From positions 1 to 53,668 of the forward strand of contig CAUJDS010000048.1 of NCBI GenBank assembly GCA_963169695.1: a DNA stretch of 53,668 nucleotides, given 5' to 3'. A model generated the notes under the pieces. That model was not told the DNA's origin. It searched no databases and worked only from the letters and a program-made list of their open reading frames with translations. Positions 23,548 through 31,438 of this stretch are shown in pieces; positions within the stretch are counted from its first letter, which is position 1; each line of letters begins with the position of its first letter. The translations under genes were made by a program, and so were the position numbers. Source of the stretch: Bdellovibrionota bacterium. GTDB taxonomy: Bacteria; Bdellovibrionota; UBA1018; CAUJDS01.

Positions 23548-24387
23548 CTACGAGTTGTTAAGCAACTGCAGGGCTGAGGCATTGGTCTTGTTCGCTTGTC
23601 CTAGGACCGATAAACCCGCATTCATAAGAATGTTCTGCTTCGTCAACTCAGAGACTTCTTCTGCTACGTCCGTATCGCGGATTCGGCTATTGGCAGAGGA
23701 CAAGTTCTCATCGTAGATCGCCAGGTTATTGATCGTAGACTGTAAGCGATTTTGCATTGCTCCAAGGTCAGCTCGAATGCTGTTCACTCGGATCAACGCG
23801 TCGTCGACAACCGCTAAGCTTAGCTGAGCGCCTTGCTTTGTAGCAATAGACTCTCCACCAAGTTTAAGAGCATCAAGCGACGAGTCCGCTCTTTCTCCAT
23901 TGTAAACAATCCGGTCAAGGATCGGATTGTTATGAGTTCCTACCTGAATTTCAAAGATACCCGCTTTTCCGTTTAGGAGCGGCGTACCGTTGAAGTTCGT
24001 TACGTTCGCAATACGATCCACTTCTTGCTTTAACGACTGATACTCGCGATCTGCAAACTGTCTTTCAACGTCGCCGATCGTATCAGAAGCAGCTTGGATC
24101 GCTAGCTCTCGCAATCGCACCAGGATGTTTGATACTTCGTTCAAACCACCTTCCGAAACTTGAATCAAAGAAATGCCATCTAAAGCGTTTCTTTTTGCTT
24201 GTCTCAAGCCTCGGATCTGCGCTCGTAGGTTTTCGGAAATCGCCAAGCCAGCAGCATCATCTCCCGCGTGGTTGATTCTGCTACCGCTGGCGAGTTTTTC
24301 CAAACTCTTATCCAGATTCATTCTGGTCATCGACATCTGCCTCTGTGCATTTAGCGCAGTGGTATTTGTCGCTATTCTTAATCCCAT
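23548..24387 (-). CDS. fliC: Flagellin, copy 1
   Basis: Filament subunit of the flagellum, exported by the flagellar type III system (no signal peptide). The 279-residue protein has the conserved N-terminal D0/D1 region (MGLRIATNTTALNAQRQ; KLASGSRINHAGDDAAGLAI; LRAQIRGLRQAKRNALDGIS) and C-terminal D0/D1 region (NSRIRDTDVAEEVSELTKQN; ILMNAGLSVLGQANKTNASA). The central variable domain is nearly absent, as in other short flagellins. A GGGAGG ribosome site lies six bases before the ATG. It lies downstream of a second flagellin gene on the same strand, separated by a 335-base hairpin-rich leader. Several flagellins per filament are common in Bdellovibrio relatives. Confidence 0.96.
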   Translation of the reverse strand: MGLRIATNTTALNAQRQMSMTRMNLDKSLEKLASGSRINHAGDDAAGLAISENLRAQIRGLRQAKRNALDGISLIQVSEGGLNEVSNILVRLRELAIQAASDTIGDVERQFADREYQSLKQEVDRIANVTNFNGTPLLNGKAGIFEIQVGTHNNPILDRIVYNGERADSSLDALKLGGESIATKQGAQLSLAVVDDALIRVNSIRADLGAMQNRLQSTINNLAIYDENLSSANSRIRDTDVAEEVSELTKQNILMNAGLSVLGQANKTNASALQLLNNS

Positions 24388-24547
24388 GATCAGCCTCCCT
24401 TCATCGTGCTACCCTCCTTGACAGCACGTGCTTATCCCTAAGCACGCTCAGCTTCCATGCCGATGTGTTAACTCGTATCGCAAGTATGGGAATACCATTG
24501 CGATACGCACCAAATCCCTGGTGTGTCTCCAATCAGGACAATCCTGA
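24388..24547 (-). promoter_or_regulatory. Flagellin 1 leader with a run of hairpins
   Basis: Read on the reverse strand, five stems follow each other: TCAGGA/TCCTGA (24533-24547), CACCA/TGGTG with GGGATT loop (24508-24523), CGTATCGCAA/TTGCGATACG with an inner GTAT/ATAC stem (24474-24507), CGTGCTT/AAGCACG with loop AGGGAT (24427-24446), and CGTGCT/AGCACG with AAGGA in the loop (24405-24428). The last two share arm sequence and exclude each other in part. GGA in loops and AGGGAT resemble CsrA sites. The ribosome site GGGAGG is at 24394-24399. Confidence 0.6.
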
Positions 24548-24607
24548 GTTGAAGTTTCCAATAAACGCATCGGAGATTCTGGAGAGAGATAAATGATCAG
24601 TTTTTAC

Positions 24608-24674
24608 CTAGGAAAAGACTTCCTAGTTTGAAAAGGCGCAGGAAGGAAAAGACGCAAGGCTCTTCCCTCCTGCG
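24608..24674 (-). terminator. Terminator region of flagellin 2
   Basis: CGCAGGA and GGAA (24637-24648) pair with TTCC and TCCTGCG (24663-24674) across one mismatch, and CCTTTTC follows on the reverse strand. A second hairpin, CTAGGAA/TTCCTAG (24608-24626), comes next. Together they lie 49-115 bases past the flagellin 2 stop. Confidence 0.6.
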
Positions 24675-24722
24675 ATAAACCGGGAAACGGCAGGACAACG
24701 GCCGTGAGCAGAAATTTTTGAA

Positions 24723-25559
24723 TTACTCCAACAGTTTGAGTGCTCCTTGCACCACACTATTGGCATGAGAAAGTACTGAAACACCTGCTTGCATAAGGAT
24801 TTGATTCTTCGTCAAATCGCTTGTTTCGACAGCTATATCAGCATCGCGGATACGGCTATTGGCAGAGGCTAAGTTTTCTTTCGTAATCATGATGTTATTG
24901 ACCACGGATTGCATTCGGTTCTGCATGGCACCAAACTCAGCACGGATCGAGGTTACTTGGTTCAATGCACGGTCAATAGCGGCTAAGCTGTTTTGGGCGC
25001 TAGATTTATCTTCGGCATTCGCCAAATTGATTCCCAAGGCGACTGTATTGATGTCAGCGGAATAGGGATCAAAGAGGGTCACTCGGTCAATTTGCGGGTT
25101 GTTCCCAGTTCCAATCTGTACTTCAAAAGTTGATGATTTTCCGTTTAAGAGTGGGACGCCATTGAAAGTGGTACTGTTTGCGATCCGATCGATTTCTTCC
25201 ATGAGTTGTTGAAACTCAACATTGAGAAACCGTCGTTCCTTAGGACCAACAGTGTCTGAAGCGGCTTGGACACCAAGCTCACGCAATCGGATGAGGATGT
25301 TTGAAACTTCACCCATCGCTCCTTCTGCCACCTGGACCAAAGAGATACCATCTTGCGCATTTCGTTCGGCCTGAGATAGGCCTCGAATCTGGGCTCGTAA
25401 GCCTTCCGAGATCGCCAATCCTGCTGCATCGTCGCCAGCATGATTGATTCGAGATCCAGAGCTTAATCGCTCCAGGTTCCCGTCAAGATCCCCACGCGTT
25501 TTTCTTAGGTTTCGGTGTGCCACAAGTGCTGGCACGTTAGTGTTTATTCTCAGTCCCAT
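24723..25559 (-). CDS. fliC: Flagellin, copy 2
   Basis: A second filament subunit of 278 residues, clearly paralogous to copy 1. Shared segments include RLSSGSRINHAGDDAAGLAI at about 31-50, LRAQIRGL, AQDGISLVQVAEGAMGEVSN, FNGVPLLNGKS and the C-terminal NSRIRDADIAVETSDLTKNQ. The N-terminus is MGLRINTNVPALVAHRNLRK. The central part differs more between copies (FDPYSADINTVALGINLANA here), so the two filament surfaces may differ. GGAGG lies six bases before the ATG, but inside a hairpin. The two genes have separate leaders and terminators and are probably separate transcripts. Confidence 0.96.
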   Translation of the reverse strand: MGLRINTNVPALVAHRNLRKTRGDLDGNLERLSSGSRINHAGDDAAGLAISEGLRAQIRGLSQAERNAQDGISLVQVAEGAMGEVSNILIRLRELGVQAASDTVGPKERRFLNVEFQQLMEEIDRIANSTTFNGVPLLNGKSSTFEVQIGTGNNPQIDRVTLFDPYSADINTVALGINLANAEDKSSAQNSLAAIDRALNQVTSIRAEFGAMQNRMQSVVNNIMITKENLASANSRIRDADIAVETSDLTKNQILMQAGVSVLSHANSVVQGALKLLE

Positions 25560-25648
25560 GACCTTCCTCCATGAAGGTTCTTATCCCAGTCCATCCTTGG
25601 CCTGCGGGATGATTTCTATCTACAACCCACTCTTCGGTGTGTCACCGA
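25560..25648 (-). promoter_or_regulatory. Flagellin 2 leader with ribosome site in a hairpin
   Basis: On the reverse strand, ACCTTC, ATGGAG, GAAGGT (25561-25578) form a stem whose loop and 3' arm contain the GGAGG ribosome site, one base before the ATG. Upstream are CCA-AGGA-TGG (25591-25600), with AGGA as a tetraloop, and TCGGTG/CACCGA (25634-25648). The arrangement suggests control of translation, for instance by CsrA. Confidence 0.55.
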
Positions 25649-25761
25649 GAACCTTGAGAAGTTTTGTGTCTTTTCTGACCTTCCCCCTAATTTTAAATTC
25701 GTCAAATCATTGGCATCCGTACTTCACTTTTTTTGCTCTATACTTAGAGAGAGGTTGCTCA

Positions 25762-26811
25762 ATGAAAGACTTACCCGTCGTCGGTTCCTCTGGCACTCCC
25801 ACTGAAATTAAAGCAAGCGCCATTGCTTCTTTAGAATCTTTACTCAATCAATCTTTTCCAGTCCCCGAAGGAAAAAGTTTCTTCGACGACTTTCCTATAT
25901 GGTCAGAATCTTCAACTGCCGATGTCCATCGTCTGGGAATTCAAGATGGCGAACGCATGCTTGCAAGTGCGTGCATGCGCATTGCTTCCTATCATGCGCC
26001 CGCTTCTCAATTTAAATTAGGAATTATTGGTGCAGTTGCCTGTGACCCTTCAATGCGTGGCCGAGGAGTAGCTCCCGCATTGGTCGAGGCTTTGACTCAA
26101 ACAGCATCAAAGTCAGGAGCAGCTGCCTGTGTACTTTGGGGTTCTGAGCATCGACTTTATCAGAAAATTGGGTTTGAGCTTTCTGGAATTCAAGCACGCG
26201 TGCCGTTGGCGCTACTAAAAGAAGAAAAGCAAATTCCTGGAGTGGTTCGCTATGGTTGGCGAAGCACGGTTTTTGAGATGATGCGCAACCGATTTGCAGG
26301 TCTTGTCGTGGAGCCGAAGGATAGCCAGTGGCTTTCTAGGCATAGAAATGTTCAGTGGCTTACACTGGAGACCACACAGGGGCCTATTAGCTATGTGGGA
26401 TTTAATCGAGGAATTGACCTTCATGGAATGGTCCATGAATGGGGCGGAGATATGGCTGGTGTACGCACCCTTCTCAAAAATGTTCGTGATCAAATTCCTA
26501 GTGCGGAAATATTAGGTCCACCAGAGAAAATCAATGAACTGGGCCTATCAGTGGACTCCGCTCATTTAGAATACCTTTGCATGGCAAAACTATTGAATCC
26601 AGGGGATCTCTTAGCGGGATTCTTTCCTAAGGAAGCCTTCCATTTAAGCAGAGTGCAAGATCGTTGGTCCCTGCAGTTGGGTCCCAATTCTATTAAGTCA
26701 GTAACATCGGCAGAACTCAGCGAGTTATTACTGGGCCCTCGAAAGCCGCAGGGCGCTGCGATTCAATCCCTACCACTTCCGCTTTGGTTCTGGGGTTTGG
26801 ACAGTGCCTAA
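25762..26811 (+). CDS. GNAT-family acetyltransferase (Eis-like)
   Basis: A cytoplasmic N-acetyltransferase of 349 residues. The acetyl-CoA motif is MRGRGVAPALVEAL at about 98-111, preceded by the strand LGIIGAVACDPS and followed by CVLWGSEHRLYQKIGFELSG, the typical GNAT core. The C-terminal half (about 150-349) resembles the second GNAT-like and sterol-carrier-like domains of Eis proteins, but weakly. The ATG at 25762 has AGAGAGAGG in front. The frame extends upstream through the flagellin leader but has no protein character there. The last four bases overlap the UbiB gene on the other strand. Substrate unknown. Confidence 0.82.
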   Translation: MKDLPVVGSSGTPTEIKASAIASLESLLNQSFPVPEGKSFFDDFPIWSESSTADVHRLGIQDGERMLASACMRIASYHAPASQFKLGIIGAVACDPSMRGRGVAPALVEALTQTASKSGAAACVLWGSEHRLYQKIGFELSGIQARVPLALLKEEKQIPGVVRYGWRSTVFEMMRNRFAGLVVEPKDSQWLSRHRNVQWLTLETTQGPISYVGFNRGIDLHGMVHEWGGDMAGVRTLLKNVRDQIPSAEILGPPEKINELGLSVDSAHLEYLCMAKLLNPGDLLAGFFPKEAFHLSRVQDRWSLQLGPNSIKSVTSAELSELLLGPRKPQGAAIQSLPLPLWFWGLDSA

Positions 26812-28469
26812 AGCGTCAAGACTCGAATGAGCAGCAAAAACCCGATAAGAAAAAAAAGTATCGCAAATGCCGGATAACCGAAAATTGCAAAATCAGCCGT
26901 ATAGTGCAGAGCTTGGCTACAGGCTATAAAACAAGCGCCGGTAAGGATCGCTAATGATATTCGATTTTGGCCAACTTCAAGGCTCTTTCGAATATGTTTG
27001 AGTTCCTCAATTCGGATTTCTAGCGCAAAGTCACTTCGATTGAACTTGCGAAACATCCATTTGATCTGCCTTGGTAGGATTTGAGCTAAAGAAACGAGTT
27101 CCTTTATCATCCACAAGGATTCACGAGACAGCCTTTGTAGGCTGTACTGACTTTTGATGAGATCCTTTACCATCTCTCGACCATGAGTCATAAGGTCAAA
27201 CTCAGGATCCAGCGAGCGACCCATTCCTTCCATGGTCAGCATGGCTCTAAATACGATCATCCATTCCATAGGAACTCGAATTTGATACTTGGCTGCTACG
27301 CGGGTCGCATTGAGTAGGAGCTTGCCGGTATTGACTTGTGATAACTTGAGTCCGAAATACGGCGAAATGGCGTCTTTGACCTCTCGCTGAAATCCATCAA
27401 AATCCATGGTAGGACTGCCTGATCCCAACTCGGCATACTGGTAACAAAGGTTTTCGTAGTCTTCGGTCATCAGGCTCAAAAACATTGATGCAAGGTGGTC
27501 TCGGGACTTCATTGAGAGACGTCCGACGATTCCAAAATCCACGAGAGCAATCCGGCTGTCAGGAAGTACAAAGACATTTCCGCCATGAAGATCGCCGTGA
27601 AAAAGTCCGTCGATCATAATTGACTTAAAGAAAACTTTGGAGCCGAGCTCGACTACGCGACTACGGTCAATCCCTGCTTGATCGAGAGCAGCAATATCTG
27701 TAACACGGATGCCATCAATCCTTTCCAGAACCAGAATACGACTTGTCGTAAGGTCGCGATAGACTTTTGGGATCACCAACCCTTCGACGTCTTTCATGTT
27801 CTCTTGAAAACGTTCGATATTGTTGGCTTCGACAAAGAAATCAAGCTCGAGCTGTAAAGTTCTAAAAAACTCATCAACAAGACCGCTAGGATTCAACATC
27901 CGTGACTCTGGAACGGTTTTCTCCAGAACTCTGGCCAAGAACCTGAGAAGCGAGATATCGTTCTTAATTGCTTTCTCGATGTCAGGTCGTTGTACCTTTA
28001 TGACGACGCTCTCTCCAGACTTCAACAAGGCAACATGCACTTGCGCAATGCTTGCAGCTGCAAGGGGCCTTTCGTCTACCGACTTAAAGAATCGGTCCAT
28101 CGGGCCTTTGAGTTCGGTTTCAATGACCAATCGTATTGCTTCAAAGGGAACTGGTGCTACCGCTTCCTGCAATTTTGTAAATTCTTCCGCCATGGATTCA
28201 GGGATCAGGTCAGGTCGCATGGATAGCAACTGGCCAAATTTGACAAATGTGGGTCCGAGTTCCTCAAAAGCTTCTCTGAGATGAACAGCAGGATCCTTAT
28301 CTAACTTAACTTGGCTCGGTGTCCATCCAGCCGGAAGGTACTTGGCTAAGTTCATGCGGTTGATGAGGTCATGGAAGCCGTGTTTTGAAAGCACACCAAT
28401 GATCTGTCTCAGACGTTGGACGTTCTTAACGGCCTGTGTGATTTTTTTACCTTTGCTTATCCATCCCAT
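26808..28469 (-). CDS. ubiB: UbiB/ABC1-family atypical kinase
   Basis: Membrane-associated ATPase of the ABC1/ADCK family, which supports ubiquinone biosynthesis. The 553-residue protein has the family-defining KxGQ motif (FVKFGQLLSMRPDLIP, K77-Q80), the alanine-rich loop AAASIAQVH (137-145) in place of a glycine-rich loop, VVIKVQRPDIE with the ATP Lys, HGDLHGGN with the catalytic Asp, and DFG. Two C-terminal hydrophobic helices (about 510-550) anchor it. It follows RNase R after eight bases, so the two are probably co-transcribed. Whether ubiquinone or menaquinone is made cannot be told here. Confidence 0.92.
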   Translation of the reverse strand: MGWISKGKKITQAVKNVQRLRQIIGVLSKHGFHDLINRMNLAKYLPAGWTPSQVKLDKDPAVHLREAFEELGPTFVKFGQLLSMRPDLIPESMAEEFTKLQEAVAPVPFEAIRLVIETELKGPMDRFFKSVDERPLAAASIAQVHVALLKSGESVVIKVQRPDIEKAIKNDISLLRFLARVLEKTVPESRMLNPSGLVDEFFRTLQLELDFFVEANNIERFQENMKDVEGLVIPKVYRDLTTSRILVLERIDGIRVTDIAALDQAGIDRSRVVELGSKVFFKSIMIDGLFHGDLHGGNVFVLPDSRIALVDFGIVGRLSMKSRDHLASMFLSLMTEDYENLCYQYAELGSGSPTMDFDGFQREVKDAISPYFGLKLSQVNTGKLLLNATRVAAKYQIRVPMEWMIVFRAMLTMEGMGRSLDPEFDLMTHGREMVKDLIKSQYSLQRLSRESLWMIKELVSLAQILPRQIKWMFRKFNRSDFALEIRIEELKHIRKSLEVGQNRISLAILTGACFIACSQALHYTADFAIFGYPAFAILFFLIGFLLLIRVLTL

Positions 28470-28477
28470 GCAGAGGA

Positions 28478-30436
28478 CTAAGGTATCAGTTCGAATTCAA
28501 TTTGACGAGATTCGAGTTTGGCAGCAACTACTCTGATCTTGATCTTCTGACCAATCACATAGGATTTGCGTGTTCGATTGCCTCGCAGTGCCATTTGATC
28601 TTCAATAAATTCGTATACGTCACCCGGCAAGGTTTCTTTCGGAACAAAACCTTCCAAATAAGGCGAGGCAATTTGAGCATAGAGGCCATACTGCGAAGCT
28701 CCGCTCACGGTACATTCAAACTCATCTCCTAGAAATTTTCTAGCAAACCGCACCTGCTTGATTCGGTGAGACATTCGTTCGGCGTCGGTAGCCAGACGTT
28801 CTCGGTAGGAGCAATGTTCTGCTTGGGTTTTGAGCGATCTCTTTCTTTCATCAACCTTCTTGTTGACTAATGCATCCTTGAGAAGCCTATGCACAATCAA
28901 ATCCGGATACCTTCGAATGGGACTCGTAAAATGCGTGTAGCCCTCTGAGGCAAGGCCAAAGTGAATCCCATGCCGATGGCAATAAATGGCTTGCTTGAGA
29001 GAGCGCAGGAGTGATCGATTGAGAAGTGCTTCGGAGGCATGGCCTTTGATGCGATTGAGAAATTCAGAAAGCTTTTTGGGGCTTTCCCCGATATCTTTTT
29101 TTGAAAGAGCCACGCCTTGAGCAGCAGCAAGTTTTGCAAAATCCAATATAGAATCTGGAGAAGGACTCTCGTGAATTCGATAAAGAAATGGCAGTTTGCG
29201 CTTCAGCGCCCATTCAGTCACGGCCTCATTGGCGGCGATCATCATTTCTTCTATAAGTCGATGGGCATCGAGTCTTGGATAGGTCTCAATGGAGGTAGGA
29301 TTTCCTTGATCATCAACTCGTATCTGAGCTTCAGGAAGCTCAAAATCGAGAGAGCCCCTACGCATTCGCTTCTGTCTTAAAATTTGATAGAGCTTAAAAT
29401 GAGCCTGAAATTCCCATTTTGGATTTTTCTTATTCGCTTCGTATTCAGCCTGAATTTCATTGTAGGTCGCCCTTCTCCGGCTTTCTATAAGGGCTTTTTC
29501 TATTTGGATGTCTTTAAATTCTCCAGAGGCGTCCAATTCTATTCTGCAAATCAAAGCGAATCTTTTTTCTTTTGGCCGTAGGCTGCAGAGATTCTCCGAC
29601 AGTTCGGAAGGCAGCATGTGAAAAGCGCGTTCAGGAAAATAAACGCTCGTTGCACGTCGATAGGCATCTTCATCAATATGTGAGTCGACTGCGACATAGT
29701 GGCTAACATCCGCTATGGCAACCCAAAGAACCCAATGCTTTCCTTTTTCTTCGACAAAAACCGCGTCATCAAAATCTCTGGCCGTTTCTCCATCAATCGT
29801 AATGAAAGGTATTGCGATTCGGTCAATGCGCTTATCGTCTTTCGGTTCTTCTTGCGGAGTGACACATCCTTTGGCCTCAGCTACCGCTGCACGCGAATGG
29901 TGCTCTACCAGGCCGTGCTCGCTTGCAACCCAAGCGATGTCCGCAGTTGCGGGAATATCGGTACCAAGTACTTCTACGACGGTTGCATTGGTAGGTGTTC
30001 GTGGAGATTGAGAGAATTCAAGCTTCGCTCGTATCCAGTCACCGTGCTTGGCTTGAGTGGGCTCTGCCAAGGGAATAACTTCTTCCGTTTTACGGTTAGC
30101 GTAGAAGAGTGCACCATTCCCTTTTTCGCTGGCCTGGAATCTGCCTAAGAGTTCTTTGGTTCTTCTCTCAACAAGGTGCCAGTGAAGGACTTCACCCTTC
30201 TTGGTGTGGCTTACTTTGACGCGATCACCATTGAGCCAGCCACGCGCTTCACCGGGAGGTATAAAGAGATCTTCATAACCCGTGTCATCAAAGACAAGAA
30301 ACGCGAATCCTTTTTTGTTTTTATCAACGGTAGCGTAAAGCGCTTCACCAGTTGTGGGGCCTTGATGTTTTTTTCGAGGGGGGCGTGAGGGGCTTCTACC
30401 AGCCTTGCTTTTTCTTCCGCGTTCTTTCTTTTTCAT
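28478..30436 (-). CDS. rnr: Ribonuclease R (RNase II/R family)
   Basis: 3'-5' exoribonuclease that degrades structured RNA. The 652-residue protein starts with a basic tail (MKKKERGRKSKAGRSPSRPP), then cold-shock-type domains (GFAFLVFDDTGYEDLFIPPG), and the catalytic RNB domain with DGETARDFDDAVFVEE, the four-Asp metal site, and HFTSPIRRYPDLIVHR. A C-terminal S1 domain (LGDEFECTVSGASQYGLYAQ) ends it. It is shorter than E. coli RNase R (about 810), mainly because the N-terminal helix-turn-helix is missing. It is divergent from the beta-barrel gene across 38 bases and leads into ubiB. Confidence 0.94.
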   Translation of the reverse strand: MKKKERGRKSKAGRSPSRPPRKKHQGPTTGEALYATVDKNKKGFAFLVFDDTGYEDLFIPPGEARGWLNGDRVKVSHTKKGEVLHWHLVERRTKELLGRFQASEKGNGALFYANRKTEEVIPLAEPTQAKHGDWIRAKLEFSQSPRTPTNATVVEVLGTDIPATADIAWVASEHGLVEHHSRAAVAEAKGCVTPQEEPKDDKRIDRIAIPFITIDGETARDFDDAVFVEEKGKHWVLWVAIADVSHYVAVDSHIDEDAYRRATSVYFPERAFHMLPSELSENLCSLRPKEKRFALICRIELDASGEFKDIQIEKALIESRRRATYNEIQAEYEANKKNPKWEFQAHFKLYQILRQKRMRRGSLDFELPEAQIRVDDQGNPTSIETYPRLDAHRLIEEMMIAANEAVTEWALKRKLPFLYRIHESPSPDSILDFAKLAAAQGVALSKKDIGESPKKLSEFLNRIKGHASEALLNRSLLRSLKQAIYCHRHGIHFGLASEGYTHFTSPIRRYPDLIVHRLLKDALVNKKVDERKRSLKTQAEHCSYRERLATDAERMSHRIKQVRFARKFLGDEFECTVSGASQYGLYAQIASPYLEGFVPKETLPGDVYEFIEDQMALRGNRTRKSYVIGQKIKIRVVAAKLESRQIEFELIP

Positions 30437-30474
30437 TGAATCCTTATTTTGAAGTGTCTAGCATAGCAGATTCT

Positions 30475-31077
30475 ATGAAGCGTGGATTTATTTTGCCGTT
30501 GTCTATGGGTGCTTTGTTTTTGTCGTTTCTCTTAACGTCGCTAAATTCTCAGGCTGCGGAAGACGACAGTAAGCAGTTTTGGACCACCGCAAGCATCGGT
30601 GCCAACGTCCTCTCTGCATTGACCAATTCTTCCCTGGAGAGCTCCATCGGGCTCGAGGGATTTTTGCACGAATCCTATTACTTTACTCCTTCGGTAGGAT
30701 TGACTTCTGGTTTGGACTATATGAGTCGTGGTGTGACTTCTGGCGCACGTTCTTCGTCTGCACCTTATTTGGACATTCCATTGATGATGAGTTTTGGAAC
30801 CCGAGGGGGATGGCTTTCTAGTTCGTCGGTCTCGACAACAAACCTCGGCCTCTATTACGCTCTGGCTTTGTCTAACTTTTCGGGTGATTTGGGAACAGCA
30901 CTGGGTACCAAATCCAACTACCTAGGGCTCGTGCTGTCCACCAATACGTTGTTCCCCGTATCAGAGTCCTTTTACATGGGGTTTAACGTGAACCTCAAAT
31001 ACGGCCTAGGAAAGGCATTTCAAGGCACACAAAGTCGATTCGTGGATTTTGGACTTGGTCTGGTTGTTGGGTTTTAA
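30475..31077 (+). CDS. Outer-membrane beta-barrel protein
   Basis: A 200-residue protein. The ATG at 30475 gives a good signal peptide (MKRGFILPLSMGALFLSFLL; cut after SQA). The mature part has alternating hydrophobic and polar beta strands with aromatic ends (YYFTPSVGLTSGLDYMSRGV, NLGLYYALALSNFSGDLG, ESFYMGFNVNLKYGLGKA) and a final FVDFGLGLVVGF ending in Phe, the classic outer-membrane insertion signal. It resembles the small OmpA/porin-like 8-strand barrels; function unknown. The frame opens 41 codons earlier, inside the RNase R gene on the other strand, but this extension is not protein-like. Confidence 0.75.
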   Translation: MKRGFILPLSMGALFLSFLLTSLNSQAAEDDSKQFWTTASIGANVLSALTNSSLESSIGLEGFLHESYYFTPSVGLTSGLDYMSRGVTSGARSSSAPYLDIPLMMSFGTRGGWLSSSSVSTTNLGLYYALALSNFSGDLGTALGTKSNYLGLVLSTNTLFPVSESFYMGFNVNLKYGLGKAFQGTQSRFVDFGLGLVVGF

Positions 31078-31184
31078 GCCAAAGTCTTTTCAACAAACAT
31101 CTTGGCAATGAAGATGGAAACAACAATCGCCAAAAATAGAATATTGGCCATACCTTTGGGAACTTGTTGATCGGGTTCTTTCAT
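31074..31184 (-). CDS. Small membrane protein, 36 residues
   Basis: A short reverse-strand gene: ATG at 31184, stop at 31074. The product starts MKEPDQQVPKGMAN, then has one hydrophobic helix (ILFLAIVVSIFIAKMFV) and a short tail EKTLA. A GAGG ribosome site lies eight bases before the ATG. Its stop overlaps the stop of the convergent beta-barrel gene by four bases. Small single-helix proteins of this kind often tune larger membrane complexes; no partner is apparent. It is real only if the ribosome site and helix are not coincidence; both together make a gene likely. Confidence 0.6.
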   Translation of the reverse strand: MKEPDQQVPKGMANILFLAIVVSIFIAKMFVEKTLA

Positions 31185-31438
31185 TCTCTTTACCTCGGGT
31201 CCCTGAGTTAGCAAGTCGGATGCCTAAATCTATTTCGAATTAAAAATAAATTAGTCAACAATATTGGCGCCTTTTTTGTATGTTGATCTAGTTGAGGGGG
31301 CTTTATGACGATAACTGGGGTGATTTTTACAAAATAGCGAACAGAATAAGTCATATATTGCGGCAGAATCGGCCTGCCTATGGTGAGACGCCTCTCGTCG
31401 ATACAATAGAACTAGGCGTAAACAGGAGAATTTTCTCG

